A stretch of 64,000 bases of DNA, taken from JAKZRT01 sp965247915. Its GTDB lineage: Bacteria; Pseudomonadota; Alphaproteobacteria; Rhodobacterales; Rhodobacteraceae. The position numbers and the translations under genes were made by a program. The notes beneath the pieces are model-generated. The model saw only the letters and a program-made list of their open reading frames with translations, was not told where the DNA came from and ran no database searches. The DNA lies in NCBI GenBank assembly GCA_965247915.1, contig OZ252048.1:3224001-3288000 (forward strand), written 5' to 3'. This document shows positions 17,688-27,462 of the stretch, piece after piece (the stretch's first letter is position 1; each line of letters begins with the position of its first letter).

Positions 17688-18416
17688 TCAGGCTCTGTTT
17701 TTGAAACGCCAGCTTTCGTTTCCGGTTTCGACGATGTCACAGTGATGCGTGAGGCGATCGAGCAGTGCGGTGGTCATTTTCGCATCACCGAAGACGCTCG
17801 GCCATTCGCCAAAGGCGAGGTTGGTTGTGACGATGATTGAGGTGCGCTCATAGAGTTTGCTGATCAGATGGAACAGAAGCTGTCCACCGGTCTGGGCGAA
17901 GGGCAGATAGCCCAACTCGTCCAGGATCAGGAAGTCGGGGCGAGAGATCAGATCTGCCGTTCGTCCCTGCCGTTCTGCACGGGCTTCGGCGTCGAGCTTG
18001 TTCACCAGATCGACGCCATTGAAGAACCGCCCGCGACGGCCGTTTCGGATGCAGGCGCGGGCAATACTGACGGCGAGGTGGGTTTTGCCGGTTCCGGTTC
18101 CGCCGATCAGCACGAGGTTGCGCTGGTGATCCAGGAAGTCTCCCGCAGCCAGATCACGGATCAGAGTCTCGTTGATCCCGGTCTCTTCGAAGTCGAACTC
18201 TTCCAGTTCCTTGGCCAGCGGCAGTTTGGCAATTGTCATCTGATATTTGATGGAGCGCGCCTGCTTCTCGCTGATCCCGGCATTCAGAAGGTCGCCAATG
18301 ATCTGTTGCGGTTCATGCCGGCGCTTGACTGCGGTGGTAATAATCTCATCGTAGGAGGCCTTCATTCCGTAGAGCTTCAGCTTTCCCATCGCGTCGAGCA
18401 CTTCTGAGCGTTCCAT
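17688..18416 (-). CDS. istB: IS21 helper ATPase IstB
   Basis: A 242-aa AAA+ ATPase with Walker A GGTGTGKTHLAVSIA, Walker B FLILDELGYLPFAQTG and the IstB hallmark TSIIVTTNLAFGEWPSVFGD. The frame is intact although its istA partner is broken, so it is probably a passenger of decay. It starts 21 bases after the istA stop, without the overlap seen in the other two IS21 elements. Confidence 0.93.
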   Translation of the reverse strand: MERSEVLDAMGKLKLYGMKASYDEIITTAVKRRHEPQQIIGDLLNAGISEKQARSIKYQMTIAKLPLAKELEEFDFEETGINETLIRDLAAGDFLDHQRNLVLIGGTGTGKTHLAVSIARACIRNGRRGRFFNGVDLVNKLDAEARAERQGRTADLISRPDFLILDELGYLPFAQTGGQLLFHLISKLYERTSIIVTTNLAFGEWPSVFGDAKMTTALLDRLTHHCDIVETGNESWRFKNRA

Positions 18417-18436
18417 CTGTTTTTCTCCTCAAGCTG

Positions 18437-19411
18437 TCATATCGGTCGCAATCGGCGGCAGGCCCGCAGTTCAGCCGTCGTGCCAGAGGCACGCCTGCGG
18501 CGCGACGCATCCGGGGTTGTGATTGTCAGGGGCGGCGGCGGTTCCCGGTGCCGAGCCAGAATGTTCAGGACAACTCCTGCGGAATGAACATTGTGCGACA
18601 GTGCCTCAGAACAGGCGGCCTCAACGGCCTCCAGACCATCGGTCAGGATGGCACCTAAGATATCCACCATCTGGCGATCACCGCCGGGTTGGCGTTCCAG
18701 CTTGCGCTGGACCCGTCGGATTGCCGCAGGCAAATCCCATTCCCTGAACGGCGCGCCATTGCGCAAAGCGCCAGGCTTGCGCGCAAGAACGGGTAAATAA
18801 TGCAGGGGATCATAGATGGTTTTGCCGCGTCCGAAGGCGCGCGTATGGGTGCCAACAATGCGGCCCTCCTGCCAGCATTCCAGCCGGTCAGCGTAGGCCC
18901 GAATATCCACCGGTCGGCCAACTGCGCGGGCATCGACCGGGTAGCGGTTGTTGTCGAAGCGGATCAGGCAGGTTTTGGAGACAGCGGCCGGAACAGCATG
19001 GAACCCATCAAACGGGCCAACATAGGGCACAAGGCTCGCGCGCTCTTTTTCGAACACTTCCCGGATTGTTTTGTCGCGCATGTCCGGATGCGTGTTGGCC
19101 CGGCTATATGCCAGGCAACGATCCTACAGCCAGGCGTTCAGCTCAGCGTAGGATTTAAACTTTGGTCGCGGCACAAAGAATCTTCGCCGGAGTACGCCCA
19201 CCTGGTTCTCGACCTGACCCTTCTCCCAACCTGAAGCAGGCGTGCAGGGTCGTCATTGTTGCGCCATTGGTCTGAGCGACAATGGGCGACGGATCAACCA
19301 GATAATGCCCGCACATCTGTTGGAACCGGCGATTGTAGGTCCGCTCCTTGCCAACAAGAATCGCGTCCACCGCCGTCTTCGCTCGACCATTGTCCTCGGA
19401 CCAATGGCGGA
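18437..19411 (-). pseudogene. istA: IS21 istA, disrupted 3' part
   Basis: Read from right to left, fragments of IstA appear in order: KERTYNRRFQQMCGHYLVDP in one frame (about 19330), then GWEKGQVENQV in another frame (about 19220), then a TAG within LNAWL*DRCLAYSRANTHPD (about 19125), then an open stretch to 18437 containing RFDNNRYPVDARAVGRP. The IstA region before the first fragment is lost at the IS5 junction. A nonsense codon plus a frameshift make it a pseudogene. Confidence 0.85.
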
Positions 19412-20512
19412 GGCGTTGTTGCATGGATCAGACAATAGTCGCAAGCCGCCCTTACCCGTGATACAGGCTATGAGATTTGTTTGAACACGGGTCGGCCGAG
19501 TTCGGTCATTTTGTTGAGAATGGCGACGCCGATTTTGGCCTCCGTTTGCTGATTTTCGAAACAGCGGGCTTTCAGTTTTGGCCCGATAATAGCCTTCCAG
19601 CGCCCCATCTGTGTCTCAATTCTACTGCGCTGATTGTAGCCACCGCCAGATTGCCAGGCCATGCGGCCATGAGTTTGAATTTTAACAATATGTCGGTCTC
19701 GAAGTGAGGGAAAACACTTGGATTGCGGGCTTGGAATGGCGTTCTTCGGTGGAGGAATAATGATTACAACCGCCTCGCCAAATCGTGCCTTAAGCAAGTC
19801 ACTGGTCGGTGCGCCGTCGTAGGCACCGTCCGCTATAAACCGGGAGACCGGAGTGCCAATCTGATTTAATAGATCAGGCAGCACTGTTGGATCGCCAACG
19901 TCATCCAGCGTTAAATCCGAACAAACGATATCGCCAGTCACAAGGTTCAGACCAAGGTGAAGTTTACGCCACCGTTTGCGTTTGGCCTTTACATTATACT
20001 TGCTTTGCAGCCACTCACCCTCATCGAAAACCTTCAAACCCGTACTGTCGATGGCCAAGTGGACCGGATCTGTTATTTTGATTTTGGGCCTTGCCGGAAG
20101 GCTCAGACCACGCCCTCGGCGCGACAGGGTCGAGAAATCAGGAACTGAAATTTCCAGCAGCATCAGCTTTGATATGCTGCGTATCAGCCCTTGGGTCTGG
20201 CGCAGCGGCAACCTGTAAACCATGCCCAGCGTCAGGCACATCGTGATCGCCAGATCCGAGTATCGCGGCTGGCCGCCGCGCGACCTGCGCCGTGGTGCAG
20301 CCCAGTGCTTTCGCGCATCCCCTGTGATCCAGACCGTCAAATCACCACGATTTCGCAGGCTTTCATTATACCCGCACCAGTTCGTCACCCGATATTTCTT
20401 CTTCGCAAACTTGTGCCGGCGGGAGGTGTTGAATTTATGCGGCATTAAGCATATCCGTGGTCGTGGCAAAAGCCTGTGTTAACACTTGACACCCGATCCG
20501 TGCAACAACGCC
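19412..20512 (-). mobile_element. IS5-family element, divergent copy
   Basis: Terminal repeats are visible: left GGCGTTGTTGCATGGATC, right (reverse complement) GGGCGTTGTTGCACGGATC. It contains one transposase gene and lies in the istA remnant on its left side. It is related to the two copies at 36518 and 47183 but clearly diverged at the protein level. No short duplication was obvious at the ends. Confidence 0.85.
19468..20445 (-). CDS. IS5-family transposase
   Basis: A 325-aa DDE transposase starting MPHKFNTSRRHKFAKKKYRV (the ATG at 20445 matches the start of the homologues; a longer frame reaches 20469). Catalytic regions: LAIDSTGLKVFDEGEW, FIADGAYDGAP and YNQRSRIETQMGRWKAI. Intact. Alignable along its full length with the proteins at 36575 and 47240. 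Confidence 0.92.
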   Translation of the reverse strand: MPHKFNTSRRHKFAKKKYRVTNWCGYNESLRNRGDLTVWITGDARKHWAAPRRRSRGGQPRYSDLAITMCLTLGMVYRLPLRQTQGLIRSISKLMLLEISVPDFSTLSRRGRGLSLPARPKIKITDPVHLAIDSTGLKVFDEGEWLQSKYNVKAKRKRWRKLHLGLNLVTGDIVCSDLTLDDVGDPTVLPDLLNQIGTPVSRFIADGAYDGAPTSDLLKARFGEAVVIIIPPPKNAIPSPQSKCFPSLRDRHIVKIQTHGRMAWQSGGGYNQRSRIETQMGRWKAIIGPKLKARCFENQQTEAKIGVAILNKMTELGRPVFKQIS

Positions 20513-20736
20513 CTGCTAGGGTATTATCCGCGTCGCACGAACGACCGCTTTCGGAGTGTAGTACTACACCGAGTATGCCGCATTGCAGTAGGCCGCTTTG
20601 AGCCCAGATTGCGCAAATTCTACGAAGCAGCCAATGTCCGTTCTAGATATGAGCGGGTTCCGAGCATTGACAGCTATCGTCTTCTCACGTTGGGGCCGGT
20701 CCCACCGGAACTACAGGCGATTGGTCGGGTGATTGT
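20513..20736. other. intergenic DNA with a possible roseobacter-type repeat
   Basis: 224 bp between the IS5 end and the amidase stop, with no gene recognised. It contains GACCGCTTTCGG, GCCGCTTTGAGCCCA and CAGCCAATGTCCG, an arrangement that resembles the gap at about 34545-34660 read in the opposite direction. It may be a degenerate intergenic repeat, but I cannot prove homology by eye. Confidence 0.35.
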
Positions 20737-22116
20737 CTATTGACAAGCTGAAACTCGTCCGCCGCCATCACCAAGGATCGGCTGCGCATCACGGGCGAAG
20801 GCCAGGAGCAACCGGTCGTTGCCGCGGGCGGCAGCGAGTTGCATTCCCACAGGAAGATTGTTCCGGCCCGCGCCACAGGGGACCGAGATAGCCGGGGTTC
20901 GCGCGTGATTGAAGAACGGGGTGAACACCGCGTGAGCGCGCGGGAGTGCCTCGATCCCGCCGATTGTGGCTGGCCCCGGCTCCTCGATCGGCCAGGCGGT
21001 ACATGGCGTCGTTGGGCCAAGCAGTATGTCGATGTCGCTGAAGAAACCGGAAGCGGCCTCAATGAATTCCAGGCTCCGCATGCGCCCCGCCGCGACCTCC
21101 AGGCCTGACATGGTAAGACCGCGTTCGATCTGAAGACCGATCTCCGGATCGAAGAGATCGGGTGACTGCTGCCATCGCTCACCGTAAATGGCCGCAAGAC
21201 CGGCGAAATGCATGGCCATCAATGCCTCCTCCGATGCGCCGTCCGGCCACACCGGATCTTTCTTCACGATCAGTACACCGGCGACGCGGAGACGCTCGAC
21301 GGCATTCTCAACGGCTTCCTCTACGTCGCGGTCGATCGGCGTTTCGATGCCGAACCGTGGGCTGTAGGCTACACGCGCTACGCGTTCAGGTGGGTCGGAG
21401 GAAATGACGATCGAATCGGGATCACGACGGTCTGTACCGACCGTCGCTTCGAAGGCGATGCTGAGATCGTCCACGGTGGCGGCCATCAGCCCAATAACCG
21501 ATATCCCCAGAGGAGGTTCGTCGAAGCCAGAGCCATAGGGAATTGTGCCGTAACTGGGCTTGAAACCACAGATTCCGACATGCGCTGCCGGTCGACGCGT
21601 GGAACCACCAACATCGGTTCCAAGCGCCAGCGGCACCATGTGTGCCGCGACGGCGGCAGCTGACCCGCCCGATGATCCGCCAGGGGTCAACGCCATATTG
21701 CTGGGATGTCGTGTTGCTCCGTGAAAGGGACTGTTGGTGTGTCCTTTCGAAGCGAATTCCGGAGCGTTGGTTATTCCGATCACCACTGCGCCGCTCTGGC
21801 GCAGGCGCTCCACAACGATGGCATCGTGCGCCGGGCGAAAACCGTCAAACAAACGCGAGCCCTGAGCAACGCGATATCCTGCGACCCAGATGGTGTCCTT
21901 GACACCTACGGGGACGCCAGCCAGTGCCAGCCGTTCACCATTTGCGACCCGCCGGTCAACATCGCGCGCCGCCGCGCGTGCCCCCTCAGCATCAACATAT
22001 ACAAACGCGTTCAGAGACGGATTCGCTTCTGCTATTCGAGACAGGGCTGTATCTGCCACTGATAGTGCTGATGTGGTCCCACTTGTAACCTGCTCGACCA
22101 GCTTACGGATGCTCAT
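20737..22116 (-). CDS. amidase (amidase signature family)
   Basis: A 459-aa amidase-signature hydrolase using a Ser-cisSer-Lys triad. The Lys is in GVPVGVKDT (about residue 73). The signature serines lie in TPGGSSGGSAAAVAAHM (about residues 144-160), and the downstream GTDVGGSTRRPAAHVGICGF carries the nucleophile Ser region. The start has AGGAGG ten bases upstream. It is the last gene of the M24-TRAP operon, 71 bp after the second M24 gene. Substrates of the family range from amino acid amides to carbamoyl compounds; none can be assigned here. Confidence 0.9.
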   Translation of the reverse strand: MSIRKLVEQVTSGTTSALSVADTALSRIAEANPSLNAFVYVDAEGARAAARDVDRRVANGERLALAGVPVGVKDTIWVAGYRVAQGSRLFDGFRPAHDAIVVERLRQSGAVVIGITNAPEFASKGHTNSPFHGATRHPSNMALTPGGSSGGSAAAVAAHMVPLALGTDVGGSTRRPAAHVGICGFKPSYGTIPYGSGFDEPPLGISVIGLMAATVDDLSIAFEATVGTDRRDPDSIVISSDPPERVARVAYSPRFGIETPIDRDVEEAVENAVERLRVAGVLIVKKDPVWPDGASEEALMAMHFAGLAAIYGERWQQSPDLFDPEIGLQIERGLTMSGLEVAAGRMRSLEFIEAASGFFSDIDILLGPTTPCTAWPIEEPGPATIGGIEALPRAHAVFTPFFNHARTPAISVPCGAGRNNLPVGMQLAAARGNDRLLLAFARDAQPILGDGGGRVSACQ

Positions 22117-22187
22117 TTCGCCCAGCCCTCCTGAAACTCCATCGCCACCTTATGCCTTTGTTCATCCGCCTATGTAGAGCACTGGCT

Positions 22188-23348
22188 CTAGACCTCGACG
22201 ACAAGATCGCGCGGGCAATGCTCGGTCCAGCACTCGACGCCGTCCTCGGTCAGAAGAAACGTCTCCTCGGTATGGTGGCGAACGCCTTCATGGTAGTAGC
22301 TATACTCTATGCAATAGACGGTCCCGGGCTCGAGCACCGTCTTGTTCACATGGTTCATCCGCGGCTCCTCATGGGCGCCGATGCCGATGCCGTGACCGAT
22401 AAATTCGCGAGGGAAGTTTTCCAGATATTTGGAGATCATGGTGTAGCCCCTGTCGAATATCTCTCCGCCCGTCACGCCAGGCCTTAGGCTCATGCCCACT
22501 TCCATTTGAACCTCGTTCAGACGCTTCCAGATTTCCCGGTGGACCTCGCTTGCCGTGCCGACAAAATAAGAGCGAACGAAATCGGCGCCGTAGCCCTGAC
22601 AGAGCGCGCCCATGTCGACTTTGACGAAATCGCCATGCGCGATGGTGTGGCCAGTCGTGAAGGGCGCGTGGGCGGCGTAGCTAGTATTCGGGCCACAGCC
22701 GACATTGATGAACTTCACGCCGTCGGCGCCTTGATTCAACATCGAGATGCTGGCGACGCGGAAGAGATCATGGTCGGTGGTGCCAATCCCGATTGCGGCT
22801 CGGAATGCCCCGTGGGCCTTCACGGTAATCTCAGTAGCGCGCTTTAGGCGGCGGATCTCTTCCGGGGTCTTGACCATGCGCACCGTCTCCATCGCGGCGC
22901 TGAAGTTGACGATGCGGTTGCCGTGAAGTAGGTCTTCGAGCTTGGTCTTGAAACCGGCAGGCAGGCTCTCGCCCTCGGTGCCGACCACCATGCTTCTGAC
23001 CCTGCGGTCAGCAAGGATAGCCTTGGCTGCGGCAAAGAAATCGTCGTAGAAGTACGTGTCGATGTCGGTGAAGAACTCCGCCATCGCGTAGGCGCGCACA
23101 TCCCCAATCCAGGTCGAATCCATAGCCAGGTGCAGATCGACCGCCGGGACAATGAAGGCCGGTTGGAGCGTCGGGTCGCGAAAGTAGAAAACTGCGAAGG
23201 GCCGGTAGGCGAGCGTCCCGCCATTGTTGAAGAACTCCGAGACATATTTGGAGTTGTCGTTGCCGCGCAGGATGACGAGGTCGATGCCATCGCGGTCCAT
23301 CGCGAGTTGCAAACGGCGCTGATTAAAGAAGGTTGGTTCGCGTCCCAT
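22188..23348 (-). CDS. M24-family metallohydrolase (Xaa-Pro peptidase/creatinase fold), copy 2
   Basis: A 386-aa protein with an N-terminal creatinase-like domain (residues about 1-150) and a pita-bread catalytic domain. All five metal ligands of the aminopeptidase P type are visible: two Asp in VKVDMGALCQGYGADFVRSY, His in GHGIGIGAHEEP, Glu in CIEYSYY and Glu in HHTEETFLLTEDG. I chose the ATG at 23348 because GGGAG lies eight bases upstream. The family includes proline peptidases, creatinase, ectoine hydrolase and others, so function is open. It lies between dctM and the amidase. Confidence 0.85.
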   Translation of the reverse strand: MGREPTFFNQRRLQLAMDRDGIDLVILRGNDNSKYVSEFFNNGGTLAYRPFAVFYFRDPTLQPAFIVPAVDLHLAMDSTWIGDVRAYAMAEFFTDIDTYFYDDFFAAAKAILADRRVRSMVVGTEGESLPAGFKTKLEDLLHGNRIVNFSAAMETVRMVKTPEEIRRLKRATEITVKAHGAFRAAIGIGTTDHDLFRVASISMLNQGADGVKFINVGCGPNTSYAAHAPFTTGHTIAHGDFVKVDMGALCQGYGADFVRSYFVGTASEVHREIWKRLNEVQMEVGMSLRPGVTGGEIFDRGYTMISKYLENFPREFIGHGIGIGAHEEPRMNHVNKTVLEPGTVYCIEYSYYHEGVRHHTEETFLLTEDGVECWTEHCPRDLVVEV

Positions 23349-23478
23349 ATCATAGACTCCCTGAAGCCCCCCCCCGGAAAGGACTAGTTCGGCGGCCGGG
23401 GGAGAATGAACGCGTCGCCGGCAGATCATCCCGTGAAAGTTTCCGCTCTCCTGTGGCGCCTGACTGCCTCCGGGGGGA

Positions 23479-24768
23479 TCATATGTATCCTAGCGCGCGT
23501 GGAAGGAAGGTCGTGATCTGCGGGACCAGCACCATCAACACGACCACCGCGATCATCGCGAATACGAACGGCCACACCACCACTTCATGGATCTTGGTGC
23601 CGCCAATCGCTGAGGCGATATAAAGCTGCAGGCCGACCGGCGGGGTCACCGTGCCGATCAGGATGGTGACGATGATGATCATCGCGAAGTGGATCGGGTC
23701 GTATCCGAATGCCGGGATGAATGGCATAAACACCGGCACGAAAATGATCAGCGCCGCCAGGCCTTCCAGGAACAACCCGATCAAAAGCAATAGTAACACC
23801 AGCGCGAACAGCATCCCTAACGGCGAGAGGTTCATTGCCTCGAACAGTCCGACGATGATGCGGCCGAATCCGTTGAAGGTCAGCAGCCATCCGAAGATCG
23901 ACGCGGAGGCGAGGATGAACACCGGGATCGCGGTGATTTCAACCGCCTCTGCGAGCAACTGCGGCAAATGCCGGATCTTGAGTTCGCGGTAGACGAATAG
24001 CCCGACAAGCAAACCGTAGACGCAAGCGATGACGCCAGCTTCGGTTGCAGTATAGAGGCCGGAAACGATGCCACCGAGGATGATCACCGGGGCAAACAAA
24101 GCCGGCAGGGCACGCCAGGCGACGCACAACCGATCGCGCCACGGCACTCGGGGCAGGAATGGGTACGAGTTACGTCGTGACATAACGGCAGTGATCGCCA
24201 TCAACGATCCCCCGATCATAATGCCGGGAATAATACCGGCCAGAAACAGCGCTCCGATCGACAGGTTGGTCATGCTGCCGTAGATGATCATGACGATCGA
24301 GGGCGGAATAATCGGCCCGATTGTCGCCGAGGCGGCCGTGATACCGACTGCGAAACCGGCCGGATAGCCTTCACGCTTCATGGTCGGGATGAGCATCGAA
24401 CCGATTGCCGCCGCGTCTGCCGACGCCGAGCCTGAAATGCCCGAGAACAGGATGCTGGCGAGTACGTTGCACTGCGCCGTGCCGCCATGGAAGTGGCCGA
24501 CAAAGGACCGTGAAACGTTGACCAGCTGGGCCGTCAGTCCGGCGCGGTTCATGATCACGCCGGCGAGGATAAAAAAAGGGACGGCAAGCAGCGGAAATGA
24601 ATTGATCGACGATAGCATCCGCTCGGCGACGATGATCGACGGCAGCGGCAAACCGGTAGCCGCCATGTAGAAGATGTTGACGATGCTTGAGGCGAGCATG
24701 GCCAGTGCCACCGGCACGCCGAACAGCAGCAGCACCAAAAAGACGACTAGAAGCAGGATGATTGTCAT
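23479..24768 (-). CDS. dctM: TRAP transporter large permease DctM
   Basis: A 429-aa multi-spanning membrane protein of the DctM family, which transports organic acids and related solutes driven by a sodium gradient. It starts MTIILLLVVFLVLLLFGVPV, four bases after the dctQ stop. Family motifs such as GSMLIPTMKREGYPAGFAVG and IGPIIPPSIVMIIYG are present. The last residues, near 23480, are followed by about 130 bp to the M24 gene. Confidence 0.93.
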   Translation of the reverse strand: MTIILLLVVFLVLLLFGVPVALAMLASSIVNIFYMAATGLPLPSIIVAERMLSSINSFPLLAVPFFILAGVIMNRAGLTAQLVNVSRSFVGHFHGGTAQCNVLASILFSGISGSASADAAAIGSMLIPTMKREGYPAGFAVGITAASATIGPIIPPSIVMIIYGSMTNLSIGALFLAGIIPGIMIGGSLMAITAVMSRRNSYPFLPRVPWRDRLCVAWRALPALFAPVIILGGIVSGLYTATEAGVIACVYGLLVGLFVYRELKIRHLPQLLAEAVEITAIPVFILASASIFGWLLTFNGFGRIIVGLFEAMNLSPLGMLFALVLLLLLIGLFLEGLAALIIFVPVFMPFIPAFGYDPIHFAMIIIVTILIGTVTPPVGLQLYIASAIGGTKIHEVVVWPFVFAMIAVVVLMVLVPQITTFLPRALGYI

Positions 24769-24772
24769 CGGC

Positions 24773-25291
24773 TCAGGCGCCTGTAACGCGACGCCGCCTG
24801 GCGTCGGCAATTTCACGCACCGAATCCGCTATCAGCACCAGCGTCATCAGCGTCAATCCGACCGGTGCGGCCAGATAGAACAGGATCTGCGGCGCCCATT
24901 GGATGGTGTAGAAGTCTATCGACCTGTTCACCCACGCCAGCTGATAGCCGTAATAGGCGGTGAATGCGAACGCGGCGATACCGATGACACGAGTAAGCCA
25001 CTGAGAGACCATCTCACCCTTCGGACCGAAGCGGTCGACGATGAACAAAACGCGGATGTGCGTACCGCGCATCAACGCGATGGTGGCGCCGAGATAGACC
25101 GACCAGATGAACAGGTAGCGGTCAACCTCCTCCGCCCATGCCTGGTGAGCATTGAAACCGAAGCGTAGAATAACCTGCGCGGACATCAGCACGACCGCGC
25201 AGGCCAGAAAGACACTAGCCACCCGTGTGATCAGGGTCAGGGCACGCGACTTGCGTTCGCCTTGGATCCCGTCGTCCGGACGGTTTGTCAC
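24773..25291 (-). CDS. dctQ: TRAP transporter small permease DctQ
   Basis: A 172-aa protein with four hydrophobic segments and the DctQ hallmark WAEEVDRYLFIWSVYLGA. GTG start at 25291, three bases after the dctP stop. It stabilises the DctM subunit in this transporter class. Confidence 0.9.
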   Translation of the reverse strand: MTNRPDDGIQGERKSRALTLITRVASVFLACAVVLMSAQVILRFGFNAHQAWAEEVDRYLFIWSVYLGATIALMRGTHIRVLFIVDRFGPKGEMVSQWLTRVIGIAAFAFTAYYGYQLAWVNRSIDFYTIQWAPQILFYLAAPVGLTLMTLVLIADSVREIADARRRRVTGA

Positions 25292-25294
25292 CGA

Positions 25295-26284
25295 TTATTT
25301 GGCCGCAACGACGAGATCGATCATCATCGCGATGTCGGCATGATCGCCCTTGACCTCGTCCCACAGTGGCGACATCGCCGCGACCCATTCGGCCCGGTCG
25401 GCCGGCTCCACCACCGTCATACCCTTTGTCTCCATTTCGGCATAAGCGCCCTGGATCTGTTCCCTTGTATCGGAATCAAAGAACTCGGCTGCCACTTTGC
25501 CGGCTTCGACTACGGCTGTCTGAAATTCGGGGCTCAGGCTCTGGAAACGGGTTTCGTTGATGTTGATGGCGAGGAGGCCGAACATGTGCTGCGTTTTCAC
25601 CACCGAACTGGTCACTTCGTCGAATTTCATGTCGAGGGCGGCGACCGCCGGAGCTTCGAGGCCGTCGGCGACGCCAGTCTGCATGGCGGTGTAGACCTCA
25701 CCCCAGGTCACCGGGGTCGGTCTGGCTTCGAGGAGCTCGAACATGCGGATCCACAGGCGCGATTCCGGTGCCCGCATCTTCATGCCCGAGAGACCTTCAA
25801 CGGTGAGGACCGGTTCACCCCGAAAGATCATATCACGGAATCCGAACCCGCCCCAACCCAGCACGCGTGTATTGGAGTTGGCGAGCATTTGTTCGACCAT
25901 GGCCTGACCCCAGTCACCGTTCTTGGCCCGTACGAAATGATCGAAGCTCTCCCACAAGAATGGAAGGTCGGCATGGCGGATGGCCGCCCATTTCTTGTCC
26001 ATCAGGCTGGTAGGTGTCAGCGTCATATCGATGATGCCGAGGTCAAGCTGGTCGTAAGCTTCCTGTTGCTGACCAAGCTGTGCGGCCGGGAAGACCTGGA
26101 CTTCAAGCGCGCCATTGGTCAGCCGCTTGACCTCGTCTGCGAAGACGTGCCCGGTGCGGTCGAGCTGACCGTCGACGGTGTGGTGGTGCGCTAGACGCAG
26201 CGTTTCGGCGCTGGCGGCGCCGATCATCCATGCAGCCCCCGCTATGACAGCTACAGCAACCGCGATTCGATTGATAAAGTTCAT
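25295..26284 (-). CDS. dctP: TRAP transporter substrate-binding protein DctP
   Basis: A 329-aa periplasmic binding protein. The Sec signal peptide is MNFINRIAVAVAVIAGAAWM with cleavage near ASAET. The mature start TLRLAHHHTVDGQ and the central GMKMRAPESRLWIRMFE (with the conserved Arg that binds substrate carboxylates) are typical. I chose the ATG at 26284 because GGGAGAG lies upstream. The arginine suggests a carboxylate-containing ligand, consistent with acyl-amino acids or dipeptide-like compounds as substrates of the co-encoded hydrolases. Confidence 0.92.
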   Translation of the reverse strand: MNFINRIAVAVAVIAGAAWMIGAASAETLRLAHHHTVDGQLDRTGHVFADEVKRLTNGALEVQVFPAAQLGQQQEAYDQLDLGIIDMTLTPTSLMDKKWAAIRHADLPFLWESFDHFVRAKNGDWGQAMVEQMLANSNTRVLGWGGFGFRDMIFRGEPVLTVEGLSGMKMRAPESRLWIRMFELLEARPTPVTWGEVYTAMQTGVADGLEAPAVAALDMKFDEVTSSVVKTQHMFGLLAININETRFQSLSPEFQTAVVEAGKVAAEFFDSDTREQIQGAYAEMETKGMTVVEPADRAEWVAAMSPLWDEVKGDHADIAMMIDLVVAAK

Positions 26285-26337
26285 AATCAGTCTCTCCCTT
26301 TTTGAGGCCGGCAATTCGCAACCGGACAGATGTTCCG

Positions 26338-27462
26338 TCAGGAGGGTACGAGGGTACCGATGACGGGAAGCTCGTCCTGGGGGAACCCCAGCGTGAGGAG
26401 CCGGTAGCCATCTTCGGTCACGACGAACAGATCCTCGACGTGATAGAGGCTGTTGTCCGGATCAATGAACACCGGCTCGATATTGATCACCATGCCCGGC
26501 TTGATTTCGGTCTTGTCGCCTGGTCTCAGCATGGGATTTTCATGCAACTCGACACCGAAAGAATGCCCGATATGCGGCATGTGAAACGGTAGTTGCCGTT
26601 TCTCAAAACCATCCTTGCAAACATTAAAGAGGTATTCGGCGGTGACTCCGGGGCGCACTGCCCCAATCGTTTCCTTATGAATTTCGACTAGCTTTCGATA
26701 ATAATCGCGCTGCGCCGGGCTCGGATTTCCGGCCGAGAAGGTGCGGGCGAAATCGCTATAATACGGCCCGTAGCGACCACCGAGGTCGAAACGGATCATA
26801 TCGCCTTCCAGCGGTACGCGGTCGCTCGGCGCACCATGAGCGAAGCGCGTGCGTGCTCCACTACCAAAGCACATGAACAGCGTTGTGTTGGCGCCGTTTT
26901 CGATGATGCCCTTGGAGATGCGGTCGGCCATCTGTTTCTCGGTATCGCCGAGTTTGCTGGCCGCCATGGCATCAAGGACAGCTTGGTGGGTCCCCTTGGC
27001 GGCGAATTCGAGCTGAGCGACTTCGTCTGGGTCCTTTATCGCGCGGATTGCGGCGATGGTATCCGTGGTATCGATGAACTCGGCACCCGGCAGCTTGGCC
27101 TGGAGGCGGGCGAAGGACGCCTGCGGCAAGTAGCCCAGGTCGATGCCGATCTTTCCCTTGTGGAGGCCCCGCGCCGTGAGCGCCTCGGCAAGCTTATCAG
27201 CGGGGTGATCGACGAACTCGGTGTATTCAACCAGATCGTCGATCCAGCTTTCATCGCGCATGGTTGGCGTCTCGATCGAGCAGAAGACGGCGAATGGTTG
27301 ACTCTGTCTCGGAAGGACGGCGAACGCCTGGCGTGGACGAATTGACTCAACAGTCAGGATGAAAGCACCGGACACGTAGGCGAAGTTTTCCGGGCTCATA
27401 GCGACAATCACGTCGACATCGGCCTGGGCAGGAATCTCGAGCAGGCAGCTTTTTTCCGGCAT
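26338..27462 (-). CDS. M24-family metallohydrolase (Xaa-Pro peptidase/creatinase fold), copy 1
   Basis: A 374-aa first gene of the TRAP operon. It has an N-terminal creatinase-like domain and an M24 catalytic domain with metal ligands in IRFDLGGRYGPYYSDFARTF, GHSFGVELHENP, VINIEPVFI and YHVEDLFVVTEDG. I prefer the ATG at 27462, which has GAGAGG just upstream; an ATG at 27474 is in frame. It is only distantly similar to the copy at 22188, so the two probably act on different substrates or successive bonds. Confidence 0.85.
   Translation of the reverse strand: MPEKSCLLEIPAQADVDVIVAMSPENFAYVSGAFILTVESIRPRQAFAVLPRQSQPFAVFCSIETPTMRDESWIDDLVEYTEFVDHPADKLAEALTARGLHKGKIGIDLGYLPQASFARLQAKLPGAEFIDTTDTIAAIRAIKDPDEVAQLEFAAKGTHQAVLDAMAASKLGDTEKQMADRISKGIIENGANTTLFMCFGSGARTRFAHGAPSDRVPLEGDMIRFDLGGRYGPYYSDFARTFSAGNPSPAQRDYYRKLVEIHKETIGAVRPGVTAEYLFNVCKDGFEKRQLPFHMPHIGHSFGVELHENPMLRPGDKTEIKPGMVINIEPVFIDPDNSLYHVEDLFVVTEDGYRLLTLGFPQDELPVIGTLVPS

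Larger units (their letters stand above)
17573..19411 (-). mobile_element. IS21-family element 2, truncated and decayed
   Basis: Read on the minus strand. The istB-side terminus is at 17573 (TGTTGACCCCCTATCGGC). istB is intact and istA is broken by a stop, at least one frameshift and an anomalous segment. The istA 5' end is missing because an IS5 begins at about 19412. It is an older insertion than elements 1 and 3, judged by its decay. Confidence 0.85.

Noticed and set aside
22188..27462. Assignment of the M24 proteins as DMSP lyase (DddP) or ectoine hydrolase (DoeA)
   Set aside because: Only the general M24 metal motifs are visible and the neighbouring dmd/doe genes are absent, so the family level is the honest limit.
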